A DNA stretch of 64,000 nucleotides, taken from assembly GCA_002427735.1 (NCBI GenBank), contig DIYP01000018.1:62001-126000 (forward strand), given 5' to 3'. Within the stretch, counting starts at the first letter, position 1. Each line of letters starts with the position of its first letter. This stretch comes from Flavobacteriales bacterium UBA6051 (GTDB taxonomy: Bacteria; Bacteroidota; Bacteroidia; Flavobacteriales_D; Crocinitomicaceae). The translations under genes were made by a program, and so were the position numbers. This document shows positions 18,120-25,844 of the stretch, in pieces. The notes under the pieces are model-generated. The model was given only the letters and a program-made list of their open reading frames with translations, did not search any database and was not told the DNA's origin.

Positions 18120-19076
18120 ATGTCAGAGAATCACGAAACGCAGAAGAAAGGGAATGGTGCATTTGTTGCCGTTATTATCATCTTGTTATTATTATTGGGT
18201 GTAATGGGGTATTTATGGTCGTCAAAAAATGGTCAGTTAAATGAGTGCCAGAATTTGAACAACGCCCTTAATGCTGACATGGAAGGCATGAATGAAATGA
18301 TGTCAGGGTATTTGGGTACTATGTCGAATGATATGAAGACCGACTTTACCAATATGCTGTCGACATATGATGCACTTCTGGAAAAGGATAAATCTCAAGC
18401 TGATTCTATTAACGCTCAGAAGGAACGTATTCAGGAACTATTAGAAAAGGTAGAGCGCGGTAATATGAATGCTCGACAGTTGTTCCTGGCAAGAAAAGAA
18501 ATCGAAACGATGAAGCGCATCATGCGCGGCTACATCGTACAAATTGACTCATTGAATACACTCAACCTGCAATTGACTAATAGGTTAGATTCGACTAGTA
18601 CTCAACTCACGATGACTCAAGAAGAACGTGATCTGGCTAGAGAAGAGGCTGAGAAACAAGGTGCTTTGGTGAAGGAGGGGCAGAAGCTTCAGGCCTTTAA
18701 TTTTAGTTCCGGTGGTTTAAAGATGAAATTGAATAATACGACTACGGAAACGAATAAGGCGAGAAATACAGTGGAAATTAAGTCTGCGTTTACAATTTCT
18801 GAAAACCCAATTACAACTCCGGGGGCTAAGACAGTGTACATGCAAGTGATCACTCCGGAAGGAAAGACATTACAATCTAGTTCAAGTAACGTTATAAGTA
18901 CTTCCAATGGTCAGGTCGCTTATTCAGATAAAAAGACAATCGACTATAATAACGAACGTGTTGATTTGACGATTTACTACAAATTGAAGGGACAAGAGAT
19001 TTCAAAAGGTAATTACAAAGTGAAGATTTATTGCCAGGGTGATTTAATCGGCTCTGATAGCTTCACGCTTAAATAA
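18120..19076 (+). CDS. Hypothetical single-pass membrane coiled-coil protein
   Basis: This is a 318-residue protein of unknown function. One transmembrane helix lies at about residues 14-31 (VAVIIILLLLLGVMG), so the bulk faces the periplasm. A long helical coiled-coil region spans about 35-195. It is followed by an all-beta C-terminal domain of about 115 residues with a KTVYMQVITPEGKTLQSS strand. The layout resembles Bacteroidetes envelope proteins without assigned function. It has its own leader region and is followed after seven bases by the RRM gene, so the two may share a transcript. Confidence 0.7.
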   Translation: MSENHETQKKGNGAFVAVIIILLLLLGVMGYLWSSKNGQLNECQNLNNALNADMEGMNEMMSGYLGTMSNDMKTDFTNMLSTYDALLEKDKSQADSINAQKERIQELLEKVERGNMNARQLFLARKEIETMKRIMRGYIVQIDSLNTLNLQLTNRLDSTSTQLTMTQEERDLAREEAEKQGALVKEGQKLQAFNFSSGGLKMKLNNTTTETNKARNTVEIKSAFTISENPITTPGAKTVYMQVITPEGKTLQSSSSNVISTSNGQVAYSDKKTIDYNNERVDLTIYYKLKGQEISKGNYKVKIYCQGDLIGSDSFTLK

Positions 19077-19083
19077 AGGTTAG

Positions 19084-19356
19084 ATGACAAATATTTTTAT
19101 TGCGAATTTAGATTGGAGCATCACTTCAGAAGATTTGCAATCGACTTTTTCGACGTTTGGGAAAGTGTCTTATGCGCACGTTGTTTATGAAAGAAAAACA
19201 AAACGTTCAAAAGGTTATGGTTACGTTGAGATGGAAAATGCAGACGAAGCAATTGCTGCGATACAAGCACTCAATGGATTAGAAGTAAATGGAAGGGCGA
19301 TTGATGTTAAAATTGCATCACCAAAAGATAGCCGTCCGAAGAAAAAAGCCAATTAA
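19084..19356 (+). CDS. Single-RRM RNA-binding protein
   Basis: This is a 90-residue protein consisting of one RNA-recognition motif, like the small RRM proteins of cyanobacteria and of Bacteroides (Rbp type). RNP2 is IFIANL at residues 4-9 and RNP1 is KGYGYVEM at residues 43-50. The aromatic RNA-contact residues Phe5, Tyr45 and Tyr47 are all present. A short basic tail (PKDSRPKKKAN) follows the domain. Such proteins bind single-stranded RNA and act in post-transcriptional control, and in Bacteroides they influence polysaccharide-utilisation gene expression. The gene lies between a membrane protein and a crotonase; neither suggests a target. Confidence 0.9.
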   Translation: MTNIFIANLDWSITSEDLQSTFSTFGKVSYAHVVYERKTKRSKGYGYVEMENADEAIAAIQALNGLEVNGRAIDVKIASPKDSRPKKKAN

Positions 19357-19373
19357 TTTTAGAGCAGAATACT

Positions 19374-20147
19374 ATGTCTGAAGCGATTCACCAGGGACAC
19401 GTGGAAGTGTCTATCGATGATAGAGGAGTAGCAAATGTTGAATTCGGTCATCCGTTAAGTAACTCACTACCCGGAAAAATTTTACAGAAACTAGCGAACA
19501 CAATTACCGATTTGGGAGCAAATGACGCTGTAAAAGTAATTGTATTGAAATCAGCGGGAGATCGTGCTTTTTGTGCCGGTGCAAGTTTTGATGAATTGAT
19601 CTCAATCAAAGACCTGGATACCGGAAAAGTATTTTTCTCAGGTTTCGCTAATGTGATTAATGCCTGCCGAAAGTGTCCAAAGTTGATTATAGGGCGTGTG
19701 CAAGGAAAAGCAGTTGGAGGTGGAGTTGGAGTAGCTTCTGCGGTTGATTATTGTTTTGCAACAAAACATGCGGCGGTGAAGCTATCAGAATTGGCTGTTG
19801 GAATAGGTCCATTTGTAGTCGGTCCAGCAGTAGAGCGTAAAATTGGAACTTCTGCAATGAGTCAACTTGCGATTAACGCCACTGAGTGGAGAACGGCTCG
19901 TTGGGCACAAGAAATGGGATTGTACGCTGAGATTTTCGATACAACTGAGGAGATGGACGCATCGATTGACGAGCTCGCTACGAAGCTGTCTGGTTCTAAT
20001 CCAGAGGCTATGGAGTTACTCAAGCAAATTTTCTGGCAAGGAACTGAACATTGGGATGATCTTTTGTCGGAAAGAGCCGCAATGAGTGGAAAGTTGGTCC
20101 TTTCAGATTTTACTGTTAACGCGATCAATAATTTCAAGAAAAAGTAA
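19374..20147 (+). CDS. Enoyl-CoA hydratase/isomerase (crotonase) family protein
   Basis: This is a 257-residue crotonase-fold protein that handles acyl-CoA thioesters. The oxyanion-hole segment DRAFCAGASFDEL and the second segment AVGGGVGVASAVDYCF are both recognisable. Classic hydratases use two Glu residues about 20 apart. Here the second is Glu139 in LSELAVGIGPF, but the position of the first is Gly119. It may therefore be an isomerase, a hydrolase or a hydratase with altered chemistry rather than a standard enoyl-CoA hydratase. The upstream RRM gene is 17 bases away on the same strand. Confidence 0.82.
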   Translation: MSEAIHQGHVEVSIDDRGVANVEFGHPLSNSLPGKILQKLANTITDLGANDAVKVIVLKSAGDRAFCAGASFDELISIKDLDTGKVFFSGFANVINACRKCPKLIIGRVQGKAVGGGVGVASAVDYCFATKHAAVKLSELAVGIGPFVVGPAVERKIGTSAMSQLAINATEWRTARWAQEMGLYAEIFDTTEEMDASIDELATKLSGSNPEAMELLKQIFWQGTEHWDDLLSERAAMSGKLVLSDFTVNAINNFKKK

Positions 20148-20309
20148 TAGTTCATTGAGCGCTTAAGTATTGAATTAATTGGAATGCTGGATTATTTGGA
20201 GTAATCGCTTTCCAGAATTATTCGTCCATTTTTAGCTTGTTTGGATCTTTCTATAGCTGAATGCTCGATTCATTCAATATTTCTGGGACAAATCTTTATT
20301 CAAAAAGGG

Positions 20310-20340
20310 TTTGTTAATAAATCTATTAATTATATCTTTG
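20310..20340 (+). promoter_or_regulatory. Promoter of the rplM-rpsI operon
   Basis: TTTG at 20310-20313, a 19-base spacer and TATCTTTG at 20333-20340 match the Bacteroidetes vegetative promoter exactly. The transcription start should fall around 20345-20347, at the C-run. This leaves a 5' leader of about 40 bases before the GTG start of rplM. Confidence 0.85.
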
Positions 20341-20341
20341 C

Positions 20342-20385
20342 ACCCCCAATTTAGGGGAATTGTCTTATTTATAAATTAAATTATT
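20342..20385 (+). promoter_or_regulatory. Possible L13 mRNA leader
   Basis: The leader has two short pairings that exclude each other. CCCC at 20344-20347 can pair with GGGG at 20354-20357. Alternatively CAATT at 20347-20351 can pair with AATTG at 20358-20362. Ribosomal-protein operons are often controlled by such leaders. Both helices are short and the first may begin before the transcript, so this is a suggestion only. Confidence 0.3.
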
Positions 20386-20841
20386 GTGGATACATTAAGT
20401 TACAAAACCGTTTCCGCTAACAAAGAAACCGCTGATAAGAAGTGGTTTGTAGTGGATGCTGATGGCCAGACTGTTGGTCGTTTAGCGAGCAAGGTGGCGA
20501 AGGTGATTCGTGGTAAACACAAACCAAACTTCACACCACATGCTGATTGTGGCGACAATGTGATCATTATCAACGCAGAGAAAGTTGCTTTCTCTGGAAC
20601 TAAGTTGGTTGATAAGGAATACATTCGTTACACTGGTTACCCAGGAGGTCAGCGTTTTACTTCTGCTGAGGAGATGTTGAAAAAGCACCCTGAGCGATTA
20701 ATCGAAAAAGCTGTTAAAGGTATGTTGCCGAAAAACAAGCTTGGTCGTCAATTATTTACTAATCTAAAAGTGTACCGTGGTGCTGAGCACAATCAGGAAG
20801 CTCAAAAGCCTGAGGTACTTAATTTAGATACATTCAAGTAA
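20386..20841 (+). CDS. rplM: 50S ribosomal protein L13
   Basis: L13 is an early-assembly protein of the large ribosomal subunit. The 151-residue sequence shows WFVVDADGQTVGRLASKVAK near the N-terminus and GMLPKNKLGRQ in the second half, both typical. The start is the GTG at 20386, which gives the MDTLSYKTVSAN N-terminus usual for Bacteroidetes L13. No ATG is available upstream. It is followed after four bases by rpsI, the conserved L13-S9 pair. Confidence 0.97.
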   Translation: MDTLSYKTVSANKETADKKWFVVDADGQTVGRLASKVAKVIRGKHKPNFTPHADCGDNVIIINAEKVAFSGTKLVDKEYIRYTGYPGGQRFTSAEEMLKKHPERLIEKAVKGMLPKNKLGRQLFTNLKVYRGAEHNQEAQKPEVLNLDTFK

Positions 20842-20845
20842 TAGC

Positions 20846-21232
20846 ATGGAAGTAATAAACACATTAGGAAGAAGAAAAACAGCAGTTGCCCGTGTCTATA
20901 TGACAAAAGGAAAGGGGAACGTTACTGTAAATAAGAAGGACTACAAGGAAGTATTTCCTGTAGCTGTTCTTCAGTCAAAAATTACACAACCTTTTGCGTT
21001 GACTGATACATTAGGTCAGTACGATGTGAAGGTGAATGTTTCAGGAGGAGGTATCAACGGTCAGGTTGAGGCGATCCGTTTGGGAATTTCACGAGCGCTG
21101 GTTGAGGTAAATGAGGAGAACAAGCCTTTATTGAAAGAGGAAGGATTAATGACACGTGATCCAAGAATGGTCGAGCGTAAGAAGCCAGGTCAGCCTAAAG
21201 CACGTAAGAAATTCCAGTTCTCTAAACGTTAA
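20846..21232 (+). CDS. rpsI: 30S ribosomal protein S9
   Basis: S9 is a small-subunit protein whose C-terminal tail reaches the P-site tRNA. The 128-residue product has the S9 features TLGRRKTAVARVYM at the N-terminus, SGGGINGQVEAIRLGISRAL in the middle and the basic tail KPGQPKARKKFQFSKR. Length is normal. It is cotranscribed with rplM and followed by a hairpin terminator. Confidence 0.97.
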   Translation: MEVINTLGRRKTAVARVYMTKGKGNVTVNKKDYKEVFPVAVLQSKITQPFALTDTLGQYDVKVNVSGGGINGQVEAIRLGISRALVEVNEENKPLLKEEGLMTRDPRMVERKKPGQPKARKKFQFSKR

Positions 21233-21242
21233 TATTATTTGC

Positions 21243-21265
21243 GCTTCGTTCAACGAAGCATTTTT
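21243..21265 (+). terminator. Terminator after rpsI
   Basis: GCTTCG at 21243-21248 pairs with CGAAGC at 21254-21259 around the loop TTCAA, followed by ATTTTTG. The stem is short (6 bp, extendable by TT/AA) but well placed, 11 bases after the rpsI stop. The remaining 94 bases before rpsB hold no clear consensus promoter. Confidence 0.65.
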
Positions 21266-21359
21266 GACGGTTGTTTAGTATCCAAGCCTTAGAGTACTGC
21301 GAGAGCCCCTCTTTGACTGTGAATTACTAAAGGAACGTAAACAATTAAAAAAGAAAAAA

Positions 21360-22268
21360 ATGTCAAAAGTTAAATTTGAAGATTTATTGAGTGCAGGTGT
21401 TCACTTTGGACACTTGAAAAGAAAATGGAACCCGGCAATGGCGCCGTATATCTTTGAGGAGAAAAAAGGTATCCACATCATTGACCTTAATAAGACAATC
21501 GCACACCTCGAACAATCGAGTGCGGCACTTAAGCAAATTGCAAAGTCAGGTAAGAAAATTCTTTTCGTAGCAACAAAAAAACAGGCAAAGGATATCATTT
21601 CCGAAAAAGTAAAGGAAATCAATATGCCATACGTTACAGAGCGTTGGACAGGTGGTATGTTGACAAACTTTGCGACAACACGTAAGTCGATTCGTAAGAT
21701 GTCAGCAATTGACAAAATGCAAACAGATGGAACGTGGGAAACATTGAACAAGCGTGAGCGTCTATTCAAAACACGTCAACGTGAAAAGTTAGATAAGAAC
21801 TTTGGTTCTATTGCAGATATGACACGTCAGCCTGCTGCAATCTTCATCGTAGATATTATTAAGGAGCATATTGCTTTGAAAGAAGCGAAGCGTTTGAACA
21901 TTCCAACATTTGCGGTAGTGGATACAAACTCTAACCCAACGTTGGTTGATTTCCCAATTCCTGCAAATGACGATGCTACAAAATCTATCGCAATTATCAT
22001 GGATACGATTTGTGGTGCTGTGAAGGAAGGTTTGGAAGAGCGTAAGAATGCGAAAGATGCTGCTAAAGATGAGTCAAAAGCTCCTGCTAAAGAGGAGAAG
22101 AAGGCAGAAGCACCAAAAGCGGAAGCTCCTGCAAAAGAAGAGGCTCCTGCTGAAGCAGAAGTAAAGGAGGAGGCTCCGGTTGCTGAAGCTGCACCAGCTG
22201 CAGACGAGGCACCTGCAAAGGAAGAAGCGCCTGCTGAAGAAACAAAGAAAGAAGAAGAGGCTAAGTAA
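21360..22268 (+). CDS. rpsB: 30S ribosomal protein S2 with Ala/Glu/Pro/Lys-rich tail
   Basis: S2 binds the small subunit and helps to recruit S1. Residues 1 to about 230 are canonical: LLSAGVHFGHLKRKWNPAM near the start, ERWTGGMLTNF, and FAVVDTNSNP followed by PANDDATKSI. The tail from about residue 232 to 302 is a low-complexity extension of KAEAPAKEE and EEAPAEE-like units, making the protein 302 residues against about 230-260 for most homologues. Acidic or mixed tails on S2 are known in Bacteroidetes. The gene order rpsB-tsf-pyrH-frr that follows is the common bacterial order. Confidence 0.96.
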   Translation: MSKVKFEDLLSAGVHFGHLKRKWNPAMAPYIFEEKKGIHIIDLNKTIAHLEQSSAALKQIAKSGKKILFVATKKQAKDIISEKVKEINMPYVTERWTGGMLTNFATTRKSIRKMSAIDKMQTDGTWETLNKRERLFKTRQREKLDKNFGSIADMTRQPAAIFIVDIIKEHIALKEAKRLNIPTFAVVDTNSNPTLVDFPIPANDDATKSIAIIMDTICGAVKEGLEERKNAKDAAKDESKAPAKEEKKAEAPKAEAPAKEEAPAEAEVKEEAPVAEAAPAADEAPAKEEAPAEETKKEEEAK

Positions 22269-22312
22269 TTAGTCAAAGAATAATCGAATTATAACTTTAA
22301 AAACTTATATCC

Positions 22313-23143
22313 ATGGCAATTACAGCTGCAGATGTAAACAAATTAAGAAAGCAAACAGGAGCAGGTATGATGGACTGCAAAAAAGCTCTTGTTGAAACAG
22401 ACGGTGACTTCGAAGCTGCTGTTGATGTTCTTCGTAAGAAAGGACAAAAAGTAGCCGCAAAACGTGGTGAAAATGAAACAAAGGAAGGATTGATCTTTGC
22501 GCAAGCAACAGAGGATGGTAAATCGGGTGTTGTTTTGGCATTGAGCTGTGAAACTGATTTTGTTGCTAAGAACTCTGATTTCCAGGCTTTCGTTCAGTCA
22601 ATTGTTGATGTTGCAATGAGCAATATGCCGGCAAACACTGATGAGTTGATGGGATTGGCGTACGATGATAAATTATCCGTTTCTGAAAAAATCACTGAGC
22701 AAATTGGTGTTATCGGTGAGAAATTGGTGATCTCTGGATACGAGAAGATCGATGCTGATTGTGTGGTAGGGTATAATCACCCAGGAAACCAGTTGGCTAC
22801 ATTGGTTGGATTGAATAGCGCTTCTGATGCTGCTTCCGATGCTGGTAAGCAGGTAGCAATGCAGGTAGCTGCAATGAATCCATTAGCATTAAATAAAGAT
22901 GGTATTGACCAGGCAACAATCGACAGAGAGTTGGAGGTTGGTAAAGATCTAGCGATTCAAGAAGGGAAGCCAGCTGAAATGGCAGATAAAATTGCTCAAG
23001 GACGTTTGGGGAAATTCTTCAAAGAGAATACATTGTTGAGTCAGCCTTTCGTTCGTGATAACAAGCAAACTGTTGAGCAGTTCCTTAGTGGAGCGGAGTC
23101 AGGTTTGACTGTTACTTCATTTAAAAGATTGTCTTTATCATAA
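22313..23143 (+). CDS. tsf: Elongation factor Ts
   Basis: EF-Ts exchanges GDP for GTP on EF-Tu. The 276-residue protein has the UBA-like N-terminal domain with LRKQTGAGMMDCKKAL and the signature ALSCETDFVAKNSDF that contacts EF-Tu. The C-terminal part keeps LLSQPFVRDNKQTVEQFL. The gene lies 44 bases after rpsB and ends 18 bases before a strong terminator, so rpsB-tsf form one unit. Confidence 0.97.
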   Translation: MAITAADVNKLRKQTGAGMMDCKKALVETDGDFEAAVDVLRKKGQKVAAKRGENETKEGLIFAQATEDGKSGVVLALSCETDFVAKNSDFQAFVQSIVDVAMSNMPANTDELMGLAYDDKLSVSEKITEQIGVIGEKLVISGYEKIDADCVVGYNHPGNQLATLVGLNSASDAASDAGKQVAMQVAAMNPLALNKDGIDQATIDRELEVGKDLAIQEGKPAEMADKIAQGRLGKFFKENTLLSQPFVRDNKQTVEQFLSGAESGLTVTSFKRLSLS

Positions 23144-23161
23144 GGATAAGCTGAGAATACT

Positions 23162-23196
23162 AAAAAGCCGCTTCATAATTTGGAGCGGCTTTTTTT
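23162..23196 (+). terminator. Terminator of the rpsB-tsf operon
   Basis: AAAAAGCCGCT at 23162-23172 pairs perfectly with AGCGGCTTTTT at 23184-23194 around an 11-base loop, with further T residues after it. The flanking A and T runs also make it usable in reverse. Confidence 0.9.
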
Positions 23197-23252
23197 ATGT
23201 CAATTGTTAATAGATTGAATCAGCATTGCTTCAAACTTTCAATTCCGAATAG

Positions 23253-23260
23253 TATATTTG
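23253..23260 (+). promoter_or_regulatory. -7 element of the pyrH promoter
   Basis: TATATTTG matches the Bacteroidetes -7 consensus exactly and lies 20 bases before the ATG at 23281. It shows that pyrH-frr have their own promoter after the tsf terminator. It also shows that translation cannot begin at the in-frame codon at 23197. Confidence 0.6.
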
Positions 23261-23280
23261 CTCAACTCAAAAAAGCACGA

Positions 23281-23988
23281 ATGAAGTACAAACGAATACT
23301 CCTTAAGCTAAGTGGAGAATCTCTCATGGGAGAGAAGTCCTTTGGAATTGATAATAATCGTTTGAGCGCTTACGCGCGGCAAATCAAGGATGTTCGTGAA
23401 ATGGGTGTGGAAGTCGCTATTGTTATCGGTGGAGGTAATATTTTCAGAGGAGTGCAGGCAGAAGAGGGTGGAATGGACCGGACGCATGGTGATTATATGG
23501 GAATGCTCGCGACGATGATTAACTCTATGGCTTTGCAAGCAGCGCTTGAATCTGTGGGAGTACAGTCGCGTTTACAATCAGCCATTGAAATGAAGGAAAT
23601 AGCCGAACCTTTTGTCAGAAGGAGAGCAGTAAGGCATCTTGAAAAAGGGCGTGTTGTGATCTTTGGAGCGGGAACAGGTAATCCTTATTTCACTACTGAC
23701 TCAGCAGCTTCGCTTCGTGCAATTGAAATTAATGCGGATGTTATTTTGAAAGGCACGCGCGTTGATGGGATATACACATCGGATCCTGAAAAAGATGAGA
23801 ATGCCACAAAATACGACATGATCAGTTTTGATGATGTTTATGGAAATGGGTTGAAAGTAATGGACATGACGGCTTTTACGTTGTGTAAGGAAAACGATTT
23901 GCCAATTATCGTTTTTGATATGGATACTCCAGGTAATTTGCTTAGAGTACTGCAAGGAGATCAAGTAGGAACACTAGTACGCAATTAA
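23281..23988 (+). CDS. pyrH: Uridylate kinase
   Basis: UMP kinase phosphorylates UMP to UDP in pyrimidine synthesis and functions as a hexamer. The 235-residue product begins MKYKRILLKLSGESLMG, the typical N-terminus. It contains VIGGGNIFRG for phosphate binding, GAGTGNPYFTTDSAA in the middle and a C-terminal GNLLRVLQGDQVGTLV. I start at 23281 rather than at 23197 in the same frame, because the upstream 28 residues are foreign to the family and a promoter lies between. frr follows after 17 bases. Confidence 0.96.
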   Translation: MKYKRILLKLSGESLMGEKSFGIDNNRLSAYARQIKDVREMGVEVAIVIGGGNIFRGVQAEEGGMDRTHGDYMGMLATMINSMALQAALESVGVQSRLQSAIEMKEIAEPFVRRRAVRHLEKGRVVIFGAGTGNPYFTTDSAASLRAIEINADVILKGTRVDGIYTSDPEKDENATKYDMISFDDVYGNGLKVMDMTAFTLCKENDLPIIVFDMDTPGNLLRVLQGDQVGTLVRN

Positions 23989-24005
23989 TCATAAAACACG
24001 AAGCA

Positions 24006-24569
24006 ATGGTTGAAGATTTAAAAATGATATACGATGAATTCAAGAGTGCGAATAACAAGTCAATTGAGCACTATGAGGTTGAATTATCGAAAATTCGAGC
24101 TGGAAAAGCTTCTCCTGCAATGTTACAGAGTGTAATGGTTGATTACTATGGTTCACCTACACCATTGCAACAGGTTGCCAATGTAAGCACATTAGACGCT
24201 AGAACGATTACAGTTCAGCCTTGGGAGAAATCATTGTTGGACGAAATCATGCGTGGTATCGTGAATGCCAATTTAGGATTTGCACCTCAAAACAATGGTG
24301 AGTCGTTACTCATTTCTGTTCCACCATTAACAGAAGAGCGTCGTAGAGATTTAGTGAAACGTGCAAAGGCGGAATCTGAGTCTGCTAAAGTTACTGTGCG
24401 AAATCACCGCAAGGAGGCGCTTGATATGGTGAAATCTCTTAAAGATGATGGACTCTCTGAAGACATGCAGAAAGACGCAGAAGGTGAAATTCAGAATATA
24501 ACGAATTCTTTTTCAAATAAGATTGATGAGTTGTTCTCTTTAAAAGAGAAAGACATTATGACGATCTAG
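24006..24569 (+). CDS. frr: Ribosome recycling factor
   Basis: RRF splits post-termination ribosomes together with EF-G. The 187-residue protein has the expected elements: ELSKIRAGKASPAMLQSVMVDYYG near the N-terminus, VQPWEKSLL, PPLTEERRRDLVKRAK and the final KIDELFSLKEKDIM. Length matches the family (about 185). It completes the rpsB-tsf-pyrH-frr order. Confidence 0.97.
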   Translation: MVEDLKMIYDEFKSANNKSIEHYEVELSKIRAGKASPAMLQSVMVDYYGSPTPLQQVANVSTLDARTITVQPWEKSLLDEIMRGIVNANLGFAPQNNGESLLISVPPLTEERRRDLVKRAKAESESAKVTVRNHRKEALDMVKSLKDDGLSEDMQKDAEGEIQNITNSFSNKIDELFSLKEKDIMTI

Positions 24570-24605
24570 TCAGTTAGTTTGAGTCCTCAGGCAAGGTGCC
24601 AGAAC

Positions 24606-24633
24606 TAAAAAATGGTTTCATTAAAGAACCATT
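24606..24633 (-). terminator. Terminator overlapping the end of the OmpA-family gene
   Basis: On the minus strand AATGGTT (24633-24627) pairs with AACCATT (24617-24611), followed by a short T-run. The stop codon of the OmpA-family gene lies in the loop, so the last codons are part of the hairpin. The A-rich flank may also stop frr transcription from the other side. Confidence 0.55.
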
Positions 24634-25787
24634 ATCTCAACTCTACGATTAGCCTGCTCTTCATAGGAGAATTTTGGTTCGGCGTAAACAGGTCTTGTGT
24701 TCCCATAGCCAACGGCTTTTAGTCTGGAGCGATCTATACCATTATCGACAAGATACTTTAATACACGTTTAGCCCTTGCTTCTGAAATACGTTGTCCTGC
24801 AATAGAGTTGTTGCCCAGAGCAAATACATGCCCCTGAATTTCAACATTTAAATCAGAATTCAAAGCAAGAAAGTCCTTTAGACGCTTGAGTTTTGGTTCT
24901 GAGCTATGAACAAATTGGCTCGTCCCTGGCGTGAATTCAATATCCTCAATCTTCAAACTTTTTCCACTGGTAACAACGTCCAGTTCAATGATTAATTCCT
25001 GATCCTCAAATGATGAAACAGACTCCACGCGATCATCGAAGAAATAACCTTCCACATCACATTTGATGCTCATCTTACAATTACGATCAACGTTAAAGAA
25101 GAAATCAGAACCTGTATAGAGCGCATCTAGTTTTTTTGACCCTTCCAGAGAGAGGTTAGCGACCAATGGTTCCTGGGTATCTTTATCGCGTACTTTTATA
25201 CTGAATGTCGGCGCAAAGTCGTCATCCCGTTTATCTACAATGCGCGATTCAGATTCAGCCGGTTTAGAAGGTCTAAAGTTCCATTTTAAAGCCAGCTTAT
25301 CCTTTGATTCCTCTTCTGTGGAAAAAAGTACATGAATTTTATCTCCTTCGTGCAGTTTAAGCGCATACAAAACGCCCCCACCTATTTGATAGTTTAACCC
25401 AACGGTTTGTTGATCTTTCTGAATGTACAAGCGCTTGATTTCAGATTTTCCACGTTCGATCTCACCGCAGATATCGTCGACGTCTTCTTGAAAGACAATC
25501 ATTTGTAAAAAACCTTTTTTCTTGGAGGCATTAAATGACAGTTCTCCAGTACTTCCTGCAATAAATGAACACCAAAGCACATTATCTGTGGAAACTTCCG
25601 CTAGAGAAGGGTATGCTGTAAGGTCTTCCGTGCTTTTCTTGCCAGTAAACTGCAATTGATAATCACCATTATCAAAAATATTCACTGCCCCAAAACACTT
25701 GTTCACAGGATAATCATCTTTCACCTTTTGCCCATAAATTGGGAGGATGAATGACCAGGAGAGAAGGAGAATAATTAATTTAGTCAT
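24621..25787 (-). CDS. OmpA-family cell-wall-anchoring protein
   Basis: This is a 388-residue exported protein with a signal peptide (residues 1-19, ending PIYG) and a C-terminal OmpA-like peptidoglycan-binding domain at about 285-388. That domain shows VEIQGHVFALGN, then RISEARAKRVLKYLVDNGI and ANRRVEIMVL, the diagnostic pattern. The middle (about 190-275) contains a beta-sandwich reminiscent of the repeat found ahead of OmpA domains in Bacteroidetes (DTQEPLVANLSLEG). It probably sits in the outer membrane or periplasm and holds the envelope to the wall. A -7 element only a few bases upstream suggests a nearly leaderless mRNA. Confidence 0.85.
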   Translation of the reverse strand: MTKLIILLLSWSFILPIYGQKVKDDYPVNKCFGAVNIFDNGDYQLQFTGKKSTEDLTAYPSLAEVSTDNVLWCSFIAGSTGELSFNASKKKGFLQMIVFQEDVDDICGEIERGKSEIKRLYIQKDQQTVGLNYQIGGGVLYALKLHEGDKIHVLFSTEEESKDKLALKWNFRPSKPAESESRIVDKRDDDFAPTFSIKVRDKDTQEPLVANLSLEGSKKLDALYTGSDFFFNVDRNCKMSIKCDVEGYFFDDRVESVSSFEDQELIIELDVVTSGKSLKIEDIEFTPGTSQFVHSSEPKLKRLKDFLALNSDLNVEIQGHVFALGNNSIAGQRISEARAKRVLKYLVDNGIDRSRLKAVGYGNTRPVYAEPKFSYEEQANRRVEIMVL

Positions 25788-25797
25788 TTAGTCTATC

Positions 25798-25805
25798 CAA
25801 AGATA
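25798..25805 (-). promoter_or_regulatory. -7 element of the OmpA-family gene
   Basis: TATCTTTG on the minus strand is a perfect match to TAnnTTTG and ends 11 bases before the ATG at 25787. The transcript would begin about 4-6 bases before the start codon. No -33 TTG was found at usual spacing. Confidence 0.5.
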
Positions 25806-25844
25806 TATAAAGTAAACGGTTTTAGTTATCGTAAATTATTGATA

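Noticed and set aside
20148..20309. A tRNA or small RNA in the gap before the rplM promoter
   Set aside because: No cloverleaf, T-arm motif or strong hairpin was found by eye on either strand.
21827..22276. A 149-codon minus-strand frame rich in Ser and Ala opposite the S2 tail
   Set aside because: It is the mirror of the GC-biased Ala/Glu/Pro codons of rpsB and has no independent start context or family features.
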